Of a stretch of DNA of 64,000 bases, positions 12,509 through 23,861 are shown one piece after another. A program made the position numbers and the translations under genes. Source of the DNA: Antrodiella citrinella (lineage: Eukaryota > Basidiomycota > Agaricomycetes > Polyporales > Steccherinaceae); the NCBI GenBank assembly GCA_004802725.1, contig SGPM01000021.1, positions 62,001 to 126,000 on the forward strand. The letters are read 5' to 3'. The first letter of the stretch is position 1, and every line of letters starts with the position of its first letter. The notes under the pieces are model-generated. The model was not told where the DNA came from, ran no database searches, and saw only the letters and a program-made list of their open reading frames with translations.

Positions 12509-14131
12509 CTAGTACCTTGTCCTCGGGGAATATCGGTCCTCATAGACGATCCCATCCCAGTCAAGCACCACGACCTGCAAGCGCAACTTTTCGGCGTCCT
12601 CGTGCGTGAACGACGTCGCATTGCGTATTGTCAGCAAAGCGAGCGGGGCACCTGCACTATTGCGAAGGGCTAGCAAGTGCCACAGGCACATCATCACATC
12701 CTCATCCTCCCCAGAACTATAGTTGTGCCACGGCGAGTGGAACTCTATGCTGTCCATAGAGATGGTGTGGAGATCTGGGAAGGGTAATTTTATGGAAGGA
12801 AGTAGGATGGGAGTGCCGGTAGGATCCAGGGTATGATCCAGCGATGTATGCTGCTGTGAAAGGTCTATGATGATACCTCGAGACCGTCGCAAGTGAACGA
12901 CTTCCAGGCTGGTTAGCCCCAGTGCAGACTGTGGAATCACTTCCACGTCTGCTTCGACGGACACGTGAAGAGTGCGTAATTTTTCAAGCAGACGAGCAGG
13001 GAATGCAGTGAGAACCCAACCCAGGATGATGTATAGTTCGATCGGGCCGTGTTGAACACCGTAGTCCAGACACCAAGTAAAGATATGATATGCACCACTC
13101 CACGCTTCCAGCGTCAAAGGGTGCAGCCTGCGTTGACCGTAGGGATTGATGACCAGCTTCAGGGTGTCGCAAGGAGGTACGGCCCCAACGATACGGACCC
13201 CATCAAGCTTAGATACGACGGATCTAGACAATTCGTGAAGGTAGTAATCGGCTTGGTTGTTATTGGTATGGGCTACGACTTTTCTGCTCGTACTACCATT
13301 CGCCGCTCCGGTTGCAGAGGAAGTTGGAATAACGAGCCGATCAAGGATGTCGCAACACATGCTCGTTCCGCTTTCGAGATGGAGTTTTCGTAAATTCGAT
13401 AACTCGACAGTGGGGAGCGACGCGGAGGCTGAGAACGTGTGGGAGATGTAGAGCTCTTCGAGCAACGGCATATCACATAGAGCCTGAAGAAGAGCTCCGA
13501 TTGGAAGTCTAGGACCGTCACGAACATGATGCAAGTGCAACGTTCTCAGTGTGGGCCGGAAGAACGGCAGCACCCTGTCATACGGAAGTCCTGTTGTATG
13601 CACGACTTCCAGGCGGGTCAGTGGCTGTCGAAGTGACAGGAAGGGAATGAGCGCCGAGGGCGGATGTTCGAAGGTCAAGTGGAGCTCCCGCAAAGCAGGT
13701 AGATCGGAAGTTCCTTCGCTGAGAAGGAGGTAATTTCTGCAAAACAAACGAAGAACATCGACCCGGGCCAATTCCGACGTCGGTAGCATCATGACGGGCG
13801 CATTCGCGCTGTATCTGATGTCCATTCGGATAGGTTTGACTCTGGAACGCTTGAAGAGCTCCTCGAACGCCCCGTACGGCCAATGGTTGTAAAATTCCAG
13901 ATCCTGCCAAAGTAGAGGCGTGTTGAGAGCGACCTCGCGCTGATGGCAGACATGCGTCAGGCTCTTCAGACTTCTCCAGAGATCGGCAGGATCAACAGCA
14001 TTCAGAAAAATTTCTGAGAGCAATTCGGGTGGAACGGGGGGAGATTGGGACAGCGACTCGTCCATGAGTCGCAACTTCGAATTCGTCACCGCAGCATCGG
14101 GCTCCTCGCCCAGTAATCCCTTCTGGCCCAT
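12509..14131 (-). CDS. F-box-like protein with degenerate leucine-rich repeats
   Basis: Intronless ORF of 540 residues. An F-box-like domain lies at about 25-75 (PPELLSEIFLNAVDP, SLKSLTHVC, LLWQDLEFY). The rest is a leucine-rich, irregular repeat region (FRPTLRTLHLHHVRDG, MPLLEELYIS, LHLESGTSMC) ending in a conserved tail (TIRNATSFTHEDAEKLR). F-box proteins are adaptors of SCF ubiquitin ligases: the F-box binds Skp1 and the repeats choose the target. This large, fast-evolving family is common in Agaricomycetes and its targets are unknown. Five further intact or broken relatives lie in this window. The usual reverse Arg-Tyr-Trp motif after the F-box is changed here (VCHQREVAL). The ATG at 14131 precedes the domain without interruption. 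Confidence 0.85.
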   Translation of the reverse strand: MGQKGLLGEEPDAAVTNSKLRLMDESLSQSPPVPPELLSEIFLNAVDPADLWRSLKSLTHVCHQREVALNTPLLWQDLEFYNHWPYGAFEELFKRSRVKPIRMDIRYSANAPVMMLPTSELARVDVLRLFCRNYLLLSEGTSDLPALRELHLTFEHPPSALIPFLSLRQPLTRLEVVHTTGLPYDRVLPFFRPTLRTLHLHHVRDGPRLPIGALLQALCDMPLLEELYISHTFSASASLPTVELSNLRKLHLESGTSMCCDILDRLVIPTSSATGAANGSTSRKVVAHTNNNQADYYLHELSRSVVSKLDGVRIVGAVPPCDTLKLVINPYGQRRLHPLTLEAWSGAYHIFTWCLDYGVQHGPIELYIILGWVLTAFPARLLEKLRTLHVSVEADVEVIPQSALGLTSLEVVHLRRSRGIIIDLSQQHTSLDHTLDPTGTPILLPSIKLPFPDLHTISMDSIEFHSPWHNYSSGEDEDVMMCLWHLLALRNSAGAPLALLTIRNATSFTHEDAEKLRLQVVVLDWDGIVYEDRYSPRTRY

Positions 14132-14736
14132 CTTTCCCAAATTTCTGAGGCTGTGCTGCGTTATATGTTAACAATGAAATGGAACTTAGATGATTCATGT
14201 GTGGCATTGAATGTGTACTCACTTGTCTTGAATACTAGCGATTGATCGATCGTGGAGGCTCGGACTGGGAGATTCAAGTCGCAAGCAACTGGATGACTAC
14301 GAAAGGATGACTCACGCGTTAGCGTTGAATTTTGTGCTCCTCTTGAAAAAGTATCTTTACCTGCGAGTATGTACCCTCTCGCCAATGCCAGTATCATGGT
14401 GCGGCGGCGGGGCAGCACTCAACGGGGGGATACTATGAGTCATAGTCTCCGTGGCTGACCTCGGTGCGAAAGACAATCTCGTTCCTTACTCATGAGCCGT
14501 ACTGTAAGTCAGATCTCTTTACCTGCTTATGTTCGATTTGGGGTAAATTTAGTATACACCTACAATGTTTAATGGAAGAGACCTGAAAAGGGCTCTCGAT
14601 GATACTGATGCGTCAGACTTTCAAAAGACCCGTCCACTGACATCAAGCCAAAGCTCCGAGTCTCTGGTGTCATTTGTTATGTCAACCCAGTATTGCTAAA
14701 ATTTGCTAACACTCCAAGCGCATCCTGTGGTCGAAA
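14132..14736. other. Intergenic, no gene seen
   Basis: Contains the F-box gene promoter side and the 3' flank of TRAPPC12. Only short ORFs without recognisable features. Confidence 0.55.
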
Positions 14737-17553
14737 TTATGTAGCTGACATCTTGAGACAGGTGGTCCTGAGACCATCTCCAGCCCACTTAGCTACCTCG
14801 ACCAAGAGTTCACGCTTCTTCTCCGAGACGATGTTTGCGCGGAGTTCATATAACGTAGCTAAACAAGGTGTGAATACTGGAACGTCACATTGAGAAGAGA
14901 TGACTGACATAGATTGAAGAGCATGGGCTCAGCGGACACAGCGGTGGAGGGCGATGCCTTTAGAGTCTCTTCAAGGACGAGGATTCCCTCTTTGAGATGG
15001 CCTTGGCTGAGCATAGCTACGGCCAGATTGTTCGCAGCCTAAGTGCCCTAGTCAGTTGGACATGAATAGAGTCGTTCCGAGAAGCAGAACATACAACATA
15101 TCGCTCCTTCTCTTCGATTCCACCGTTGCCCTCCCTATCTTTATCGTCCACAATTCCTTTGAGCGCAGTCACTGCCTTATCCCAATTCCCCTCTGCCACT
15201 GACAGTAGTGCAGTATTGATTACTACGAGGGAGCGTGGAGCGGTAGGATCTTCAGCAACCTGGGTGAAGTGATCAGCGGCAGCCGTGAGGTTTCCGGATT
15301 GCAGATGGACACGGCCGAGAGCAGCCCGGAGGCGTGGCGAGGACGTTGGAGAGAAGGGTGACAAGAGGGATGAGAGAAGAGTCGTAGCAGCGGTGAAGTC
15401 CTGCGATGAGATGTGTTCAGACAGATTCTAACACCAATTCACAAAATAGTGACTTACCTTCATCTCAATAAGTTGTGACGCCATGATCAAACATACTCTT
15501 GCTCCGCGCTCCTTCCACATCCCTACGGCCTGTTCATCTCTAACAGCTCCTCGCCCTTTCGGACCCTTGCACGCCCTCCTTGACATCTTCTTGCAACGTC
15601 CCAGCAGTGCCCTCAACTCATCCAAGTACCCCATATGGTCTCCCTCCCAGTACTTGGACTTCGCTCGAAGCACCTCCAGCTCAAACGGCATGAGATTGTC
15701 ACGAAGGTGCTCGTGCTCGGTCTGCGAGAGTGTACTGCGATGCTGCATTGATGGCAAGTTCAAGGATGATATGGATGGATAGGACGACAGGGACGTGCCA
15801 GTCGTTGATGCGCTAACCGACGAGCCGGAGGGCTGAGTAGAGAGCGTGTTGGAGGATGTGATTGCGGCCGGTGGAGACAGAACAGAGAAGAGGTTGGCCA
15901 TCTCATGGTTGGCCTGTGCGTACAGACGCAGCCTGGCAAGGGACGAAAGACGAACATACCATAACTTGCGAAGGCGTCAGTTGTTTTGTGATGTCTACCA
16001 AGCGTAAAGATGCCCTCACATTCAAGAGGAGGGCGACCTCTCCTGGATCTGTGGCGACGATCCTGTCCCGGGCCATACGCGCCAGAGCTCGCCAGCTGTT
16101 CGTCATCTGCACATTGTTGAATCGTTGAAGAAGTGTTCGCGTGTACTTGAAGACTTAGGACACTCACAACGAGGGTATGATAATCACTGCGCTGCCATTC
16201 CCCCGTCACGTCTCTCCGAGGTCTCTGTTCAGCTGGAATGTATTTCGCCAAGAGTGTGGATAAAGCATCGGTCTACAAGCACAATAATAATACAATGTTT
16301 CGCGTTGGTTTTCGCGTTCAAGGTCATACAAGAAAGTGAGTCAATACAGAACGACGCGGGCGCAACCACCATGTCAGGAGGTTAAATATAGAGAGGCGTA
16401 CATTGGGAATGGGCAGGAACATCGTGGGGACAGTGAGCCCCGAAATATATAGGGTCGGCGGCTCGTCCTCCTCATCGGAGGAAGACGATGAGCCCGTGAC
16501 GGTAGGCACGACTTGCGAGGCGGGAGCGGGTGGCATGGGGTTGTTCACCTGCATGACGGGAGAAGCGAGAGGATGAGCTTCCACGGCGGACAACGCTGTG
16601 ACTGGCGTAGCCGGCAGAGGCAGCTCAACAACAGACTGTGCAAGAGCAATCTCTTCCGCAGGCGTAGAGCCCTCTTCCTCGGAGTCTGCAGCAGAAGAAC
16701 CATCCTCTGAAGAAGCTGGCTCCTCTGGATCGTCAACAAGGAACGGATTGGGATCTTCTGGTGCCTCCGAAGAAACAAGTTCCTGACGATCCTCGCTTGG
16801 CCCGTCCGAGTCCTCCGCGTTGTTGCTCTCGCTCTCGGCTTCGGTGTGCTCTACCACGGTCTCGTCAGCCCCCTCCTCCCTTGGGCTCGATGGCGACTGT
16901 ACTTCCATTGCGACCGGTTCCACTATTGGCGAGAGCAGCGGAATGTGATCAACTTCGAAGTGTTGGTCCTTAGGTAAGTTCACCGATTGCAGGGTCGATT
17001 CCTCGCCGCCGCTGGCGNACGTCTGAGAGTCCGAGAACGGTGCGGAAAGTTGCGAGCTCGCGTCCGACAAGTGTCCGCGAGTGCGTGAAGAAGATGGGGA
17101 GGGTGGAAGGGGAATGGAATGTGGAAGGGGAATGGAATGTGGAAGGTAAGGAGAGTGGTCAAGAGCGTTCTCGACGGCGGGCTCATGGGTCCAGTGTATT
17201 TCGGGCGGCGCTGCGGCAAAGCCGCTTTCGCCCCCGTCGGAGTCAGTCGCTGCATCGTCGGAGTGATCGCTGCTGGAACGACGATGTCCAATCAGGGATA
17301 TACGGCGCTTGAATCCCTTCACGAACTTCTTGACACTGCTGACCGCACGCTTTGGCGGTGAGCTCGAGGTGGAGGTGTTGTTAGTTGTTGGCTTGGATGG
17401 GAACATAATGACTGATTGGGATGTGGATTTGGATTTCTTCACGGTGCGTTTCGGTGACGAGGATGGTGTTACAATGCGAGAGGTGGATGGGAACATAGAG
17501 ATCGATGATGTTGACTTGGGAATGACTTGAGGAGTGTTCAAGGAGTGAGACAT
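14737..17553 (-). CDS. TRAPPC12: TRAPP complex subunit TRAPPC12
   Basis: Seven exons: 17553-16402, 16272-16168, 16106-16020, 15964-15458, 15400-15095, 15038-14909, 14858-14737, in frame to 802 residues. The first exon is a low-complexity acidic/Ser-rich N-terminus of 384 residues. The rest follows TRAPPC12: LSTLLAKYIPAEQRPRRDVT, then NSWRALARMARDRIV, LWYVRLSSLARLRLYAQ, LMPFELEVLRAKSKYWEGDH, a TPR region (RLRAALGRVHLQSGNLTAAA, AANNLAVAMLSQGHL) and a C-terminal LYELR...LKM tail that matches the end of the human protein. TRAPPC12 belongs to the metazoan/filamentous-fungal TRAPPIII complex, a tethering and Rab GEF complex of the early secretory pathway. One ambiguous base (17018) makes residue 179 unknown. 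The intron at 16019-15965 ends in CAAG, less common than CAG or TAG. Confidence 0.9.
17105..17145. repeat. 18-bp tandem repeat within TRAPPC12 exon 1
   Basis: The unit ggaaggggaatggaatgt occurs twice in a row plus a partial copy, coding the repeat PHSIPLPHSIPLP in the disordered N-terminus. The length is a multiple of three, so copy-number change would keep the frame. Confidence 0.85.
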
Positions 17554-17983
17554 TTTATATGAAGAGGATGGAATGCCTTTGATGGGAGACGAAAAGAGGG
17601 TGCAACGCTTGGGTCGTGCTTTTACCAGGTGGCGGCTGGCAGAGGCGGGTGCTGGCGGGAATGACCTCGCCCTGGCCTTTTAAAGTCTGTCCGTGTCGGC
17701 ATCCTTCTCATCGTTCCGACGCTCTCTCGGAAACACCGAACAATCATTTAACAAACGTCGTGCTAGCTCATGTATGAGTGAACTGTATCAGGGAAGTTCC
17801 TGAGCACATAGCGTTCATACTGTCCAAGTTCGTGAAGCGCCGATGTGCATCCGCCAGGCAAGTGCGTGTCTTTCGGGGCAGTGCGTTTTACGCAACATCA
17901 ATGTCCTGGTTTTCATTTCCCGGATATGCAAGGCATATATACCCCGAAGCACAAGTAGTTGGAATTATCCACAAGCCCATGTA
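17554..17983. other. Intergenic between VPS5 and TRAPPC12
   Basis: Both neighbours are on the minus strand, so this holds the TRAPPC12 promoter and the VPS5 3' flank. No gene seen. Confidence 0.55.
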
Positions 17984-20557
17984 TCAAAGTCGAGTATCTG
18001 CGTCGGCAAGAGCCGGCGCTCGCTGCTGTCCGACGCCGTTCCCGGCCTTCTTGAGCAAACTCTGCTGGAACCCTTCCCATGCACCGATAAGCTGTCAAGA
18101 AGATCTAGGATCAGCGGGCGATGCAAGCCTCAAATAGGAGGTGAAACATATACGCACGTCTTTTTGTCGTGTGATCATACCTTCAAGGAACGCTTCCAGT
18201 GAATCCTTGAAGTCTTCTATGCGTTCTTGTTCAAATCGAGCAACTTCCGTCTTGACCAGTTTTGACACTTGGTCAAATTCCGCTTTGGCCTCCAGCGCCC
18301 GTCTCTCCGCCTACAAAAAGCGTAGATTAAGCTTGAGTTTGTGGCGCATATCATGGTCGGAGAACATACCTCGCCGACATGTGCCAATGAGCGACTCAGT
18401 TGGTCTGACGGCAGTCTTCCTTGTGATCGATTCGCTTCATGAGCCTGCTTCACTCGTTTCACATTGGCATCAGCATTCTGCCAAGTATGATACGTTCGTA
18501 TGCGAGACGTGAACGCGAGCTGAGAAGCAGTCAGTCTTATTCATATGACCGTGGCGGATACATACCCGAACAGAGTTGATGAGTCGCGCATACTCATCCA
18601 CTATGATGCAGTCAGTACAATAGCCATCACATGCCACGAAATAAACCCACCAGTACTCATCAAAGTCGATACATCTGCATGGGCTTGAGCTTCGTGACAC
18701 TCTTGAGCTTTCCGCTCCACTGTTGCCAGGCCCGCTAGCGCACCAGAAAGTGACCCGCCGATATCTGATGTAGAGAGGTCCTGGAGAGTTTGCGCAAACT
18801 CGGACGCAGTCAAAGCAATATCTGTGCGCGTAGGTCAGGATCGTGTAAGACGCGGCAAGCATAAACTGCAAACCTGCTCTGTGTTTCGATACATTGTCGA
18901 TCGTCTTAACCAGGCCTCGGAGCTGTAGCTCTAAACTGTCCAAGTAGGCCTTCTGCTTATCAAACCACTGCACAGGATATTCAATCCCACTGGCGACTGT
19001 AACATGAACGTAAAAGTTACCTCGTCTGTTTCGTAGAATCGAGGACCTGCAATTGTTTGTCCGAGCGTCGCCATCAGACCACCTTTCTCGTGAGCAATTT
19101 CAGCTTTCCGGTGCTTGATCTGTAAGTACGTATCTCTTGTAAGCGATTTCTTCTACATCAACGTGCAAGATCCCTTACGTCCAGTGAAAAAGAGTCGCTT
19201 TCCAAGAACATCTTGAAATCGGGATCCTTCTGCAACACAGGGTGTGCCGCGATCTTCATGACACATTTCTCCAAAGCTGAACGTCGTTGTTCTACGAAAG
19301 TGCTCTCAAACCGTCCTAGTCCGTACGTGTTTTTCTCCGGTACCGGAGGGACCACAACACCCGGATTATTGAGAGATAAAGTTTCGTACAGCCACAAGAA
19401 ATCAGAGTATCGCCGTAGCACAGAGAAGGCAGATTTGGAGAATTGTGGCGACGTGGTCTGTGGAGAGATGGCTGTCAGATGTGAGAGTCGATAACATGGA
19501 AGAAGGACGCGACCTTGGTATGAACAGTGTACATGGTATACGCGCGAATTGGATCTCCTACTCGTTGCGGATCGTCTACAGTGATCACAAACACCGGCTG
19601 CAGCCCGTTGTGGTCGGTGAGTGGCCTTGCAACGGTAGCAGTGTTGCCCTGTAAACAATAAGTCAATAGCAGTGATGAATCTCTTGAGTTACATACATTC
19701 GCAGCAGCAGCAGCAGCAGCTTGTGCCTGTAAACTTGCACGCGTTTGTAGGATAGGCTTATCGTCGTCGTCGTCGTCATCGTCCTCGCTTTGGTTCGCGC
19801 TGACTTGATTGAAATGTGTTGCCCCGAATGGACTCTGAGCACTTCCCCATCCGCCACCCAAAGTCTCTCCGCCTAACGACAGTCCGGCAAATGGCCGGTC
19901 AAATCCAAGGCCCGTCTGATGATCAAGAGGCGAGAATACCGGTTGTTTGGGAGAGGCTGTCGTTGATGCTGGTGGAAGGGAGGACGTTTGTGATTGTGTA
20001 GATGCACGCGAGGACTCGTCCGCAGGGTGAGAGGCAGAGGTAGGAGATTCTGAGGGCGTGGTCAAGGCTGGAGGATTAGACGGAATATACTTCAGAGGAG
20101 CTGGGATGTGTCGTGTGATGGGTGCAGGTGTTCTGACCTCTTCCTGTACGGGCGGTGATGATGGTGCTGGAAGAGGGGCGATAACTTCGTCAATAGTGGC
20201 ATCTGGGATACTCTCTCTGAAACCGGGAGAGCTGGGTGCAGCGGAGGGCGCTGTCGCCGGAGGAGCTTCGCCGTGAACTGACTCTCGAGTAGCAGTAGAC
20301 GCATCCAGCGGATCCGGTGGCGCACCAAAGCCTCCATCGTGTGCAACATCAGGATGTGAGTATGGGTCGGTCGTCGGGGATGTACTGCTCTCTCCAAACC
20401 CTCCTCCAAACCCCTCGCTATCCGGAAATGTGGGTGGCGCTTGGTACGCGGATGACCATGGGTCCGGGGAGCCAGAACGTTTCGCGAATGGGTCTTCAAA
20501 CGGATTTGACTCAAGGACTGAGCGAGAGGGAACGAGTAGGTCGTCGAATCCGTCCAT
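17984..20557 (-). CDS. VPS5: Sorting nexin VPS5 (retromer PX-BAR subunit)
   Basis: Ten exons: 20557-19697, 19648-19514, 19457-19179, 19119-19021, 18967-18874, 18821-18651, 18600-18566, 18519-18370, 18310-18158, 18091-17984, in frame to 694 residues. The N-terminal 290 residues are disordered, with a run of nine Asp followed by a run of Ala (CAG/CTG-type repeats near 19700-19785). The PX domain (about 295-425) has VLRRYSDFLWLYETL and the lipid-contact region VPPVPEKNTYG...FVEQRR. The C-terminal 260 residues form a BAR domain (KQKAYLDSLELQLRGLVKTI, EYARLINSVRLAFTSR, VARFEQERIEDFKDSLEAF). Vps5/SNX1 pairs with Vps17 on endosomes, binds PI3P and tubulates membrane for retromer recycling to the Golgi. 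The Vps5 assignment over Vps17 rests on the SNX1-like PX and BAR motifs. Confidence 0.9.
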
Positions 20558-21016
20558 GTCTAGTGTTCAAATGTGTAGCAGGATTCACTGTAGGACCAGA
20601 ATCTGCCAGATAGTAGTGTACGCTCTATACACGGCGCTGCGGTATTCGGCAATCGCGTTATAGACTTTGACTAGAATTGTTTCACATTTAGTATCTCAGC
20701 ATGATTATGCCCATGATAGTCCTCGACTTACAATGTTATTGGGTATGTTCCGACAAGGAATGGAAACGAGGAGGAATGAAGTGGCCAAATTGCAAAAGCG
20801 GGAATGGAATCAATGGATAGAAACGACCGGTGACTAAGCGCTGGTTGCGACCTTCTCTCTTCCGAACCACCACCACCTCCGCAATTTACACTTGTCTTTC
20901 CCTCTCTGCTCGTCGTCGCTGACAGCGAGCTCGCATCTACCTCTCGACTCCAGGGAACAAACCGTCTTTGTTGTACTAACTTAGTGTTTGCTCTGTTAAT
21001 CCATACTTTGTCTCTT
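20558..21016. promoter_or_regulatory. Shared divergent promoter of VPS5 and MPE1
   Basis: 459 bp separate two start codons that point away from each other, so both promoters must lie here. A pyrimidine-rich tract sits before the MPE1 start (about 20865-20915). No individual binding site is assigned. Confidence 0.6.
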
Positions 21017-23166
21017 ATGGCATCGTCGGTCTTCTACAAGTTCGCATCTGCAAGGGAGGAGTCCAGGGTGAACTTTGAAGGCACTGGCATCTCAGTATTC
21101 GACCTCAAGAAAGAAATCATCCTTGCCAATAATCTCGGTAAAGCTAACGATTTTGACCTCGCCGTTCTCGACCCGTCCTCAAAGGAAGGTACGTTGCTGT
21201 CGTGCTCGTGTTGTATGCGTACACCTGAGTGATTGCCTGCTCGCTTTTCCCAGAATACAAGGATGACAACACTCTCATACCCCGTGCATCATCTGTTATT
21301 GTGAAACGTGTCTACGCGAAACCAGGAAAAGGACGAGCTGCTCTATATACTGGCGGTACGTCTTCTTCTGTAGGTCCCTCCGACTCCAAAGCAGGCGCCT
21401 CGGGTGGTGGTCCTGGTCAGACGAATTGGCATAGAGGAAATATAACAAGGCGTTTCGACGGGAAGGAAGAGCCGAAGGAACCTCCGAAACTAGCAGCACC
21501 CACGGTATGTATGCTATTCATATTGGCATCAGGTCGCTCACGCACGGACCTTAGTTCTCCATACCACCCAACAAGATCACGCAAGAAGATGAGGCTGCCG
21601 CCATGGCTGCCATGTTTCAAGCACAAACGGCCAATTGGGAGGAAACCCAGGAAAAGATGTCTCAGTTGGTGTCGCGCTCGAGCGCGTTTCTTGTCTATAG
21701 TAGTAGAATGATTCTAATGAACTTCATTGCCTTTCTTCTTTGTCTCCTATTCTATCGGTGCTTTATGATCACAGTGCTACGCGAATCTACACGAATCCTC
21801 GAGGTGGCGCCCCTGGTGGCCGTGGAGGCAAGCCGTTCACCCCACATCAGCATCAGCCTGAACGACCCTTGCCACCAAGTTATGTTTGCTATCGGTGTGG
21901 CCAGAAAGGTCTGCCATATTCCATCCCTCTTTTCGTATATTCCTCGTTTTTTACATGACGCCCGTCATAAGGTCACTGGATCCAGGACTGTCCGACCAAC
22001 AATGACCGCGATTACGATAATAGACCGCGTATCAAGAGGACGACTGGCATTCCTCGCAGCTTCTTAAAGGCTGTTGAACACCCGACGTCGGGCCCTTTGA
22101 GCCAGGGTGTTATGGTCACGCCGGAGGGCGGATATGTCGTCGCTCAACCCGACTCGTGCGTCCTTCCTAATGTTGTCAGCTATGTACTCATAGATTGTGT
22201 AGTGTGTCATGGCAGAAGCAAGTTGCACGAACCAAAGGCTTATCAGAGGCTGATGTCCGAGACCGTACCCCTTCGGACCCATCTATGGTGTGCCCCATCG
22301 ACACCAAACTCTTTAAAGACGCGAAGAAGACACCTTGCTGTGGGACGCTCTACTGTGAGGAATGTGTCGAGAGTTACCTCATGGAGCGAGACTTCATCTG
22401 TCCAAGCTGCGGGAGGAAGATTGCTTCACTGGACAAGCTCATCGTCGACAAGCCAATGCGCACGAGAGTACACGATTATATCGATAAGGAAATTGAGAAA
22501 AGCAAGCAGCAAGAAGTCTCAAATTTGGACGACAGCAAGGCATCGGGTTCTAACCCAGTAGCTGCGTCAAGTTCAGGCGACGACGTAGGTGTCTACACCT
22601 CTCTACCGAAACGCATCTAATTCGACTTGATTCAGGGCCAGTACGGGGCGGATGCTCAAGGATTGGAGCAAGACTTTTACCTGGAACAACAGCCCGGCAC
22701 AGACTTCGATGTTTCGCAGATGGTCGCCGACACCATCCCACAACTACAAGCTCAAATATCACAAATTACTGTCATGCTCAACAACTCCTCCCTTCCACCT
22801 CTCGTCCGCCAGCAAACCGAAATGAAGCACCGGCAACTCATGATGGAGCTGCAGCAAGCTCAAATGACGTCCGCTATGATCCAAGCCTCCAACGCCGCAG
22901 CGGTATACAACATGCAGCAGCAACAGCAAGCGGTACAGCAACAGGCGCAGTACAACATGAATGGGCAGATGATGGGTATGCCTCAGCAGGAATATAGGTC
23001 TTGGACGAACCCGTTCCCGAACCAGCAGCCCGCGGGCCAGGATTCGGCGTATCAGAGATTGCCTCTGAACAACAGGAGGCGGAACCTGAAGAGGGAGAGA
23101 CCTTCAGATTTCCTGGAGGTCTCTGGCAGTGATCAGAATGCGAAGATGCCGAGGCATTGGGAGTGA
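21017..23166 (+). CDS. MPE1: MPE1/RBBP6-type cleavage and polyadenylation factor
   Basis: Seven exons: 21017-21188, 21254-21504, 21555-21664, 21775-21908, 21972-22155, 22203-22584, 22636-23166, in frame to 587 residues. Order of domains: an N-terminal ubiquitin-like DWNN domain (1-85, starting MASSVFYKFASARE), a CCHC zinc knuckle (YVCYRCGQKGHWIQDC), and a RING/U-box-like finger (CPIDTKLFKDAKKTPCCGTL...CPSC), followed by a Gln/Met-rich tail with a basic end (NNRRRNLKRERP). Mpe1 is a subunit of the cleavage and polyadenylation factor needed for mRNA 3' end formation; its RING-like finger suggests ubiquitin ligase activity. The three-domain order and length match fungal Mpe1. Confidence 0.92.
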
Positions 23167-23861
23167 TTGGGAGAGGATACCAGGCAAGAGCGCGTGAAAG
23201 GACATTCTAGGTGACGCATAGGTTTGATATCTCACATTTGCAAATTTTCTACATCCGTTTAATTCCCCACACATACCATATTCACATTCCTTTTCGCCTT
23301 CACGTTGAACTTTCGTTTCTATGCGACGTATGCAGTATCATGATCATGTAAATTCACTTCGCCAATAGAACATATTTGCATTTCGAACTCTGATTATGAG
23401 ACTTAGGGGTGTCAACACTCCACACCTCTCGCGCGACTAGTTGACTATATAGTCCGACGAGTATATAAGTTATCGGTATCGAACGAAGACGACAGTGATA
23501 TGTAGTAGGACGAGACAGAACCGATAATTAGGTCCGAGGAGGGAGTAAGTACGTATGTAGAGGGACCCATTGTATCCATAAGGTTACAGAGGTCGATCGG
23601 TATACACCATATAAGCCCATTCGCCGCGATCGTGTAACTGCAAGATGACGTATCAGTAAATTTCGTGTTTGCCTTCTATCTCAAGGCATCTTTCCTGACA
23701 TCCTGCCCCAGCATGTAGAACGGAACACAACGTTGTCCAGGCAGTACCTTGATCGAAGAAAATAATAATCATGTCGCGTCGTTACTGTATGAGATAAACA
23801 AATATGCACAGGTATAGGATTAAATGATTCATAACAACGCTCCCACCAACTTCAACGACGT
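23167..23861. other. Convergent 3' region of MPE1 and MVP1
   Basis: 695 bp between two stop codons. A/T-rich with a perfect 12-bp palindrome at 23443-23454, probably by chance. No gene seen. Confidence 0.55.

Noticed and set aside
15760..16251. Minus-strand frame overlapping TRAPPC12 exons 2-4
   Set aside because: It reads through two introns; the spliced model restores TRAPPC12 motifs, so this is a shadow frame.
23443..23454. Perfect 12-bp palindrome GACTATATAGTC
   Set aside because: A/T-rich and short, expected by chance in 64 kb; no repeat partner or flanking element was seen.
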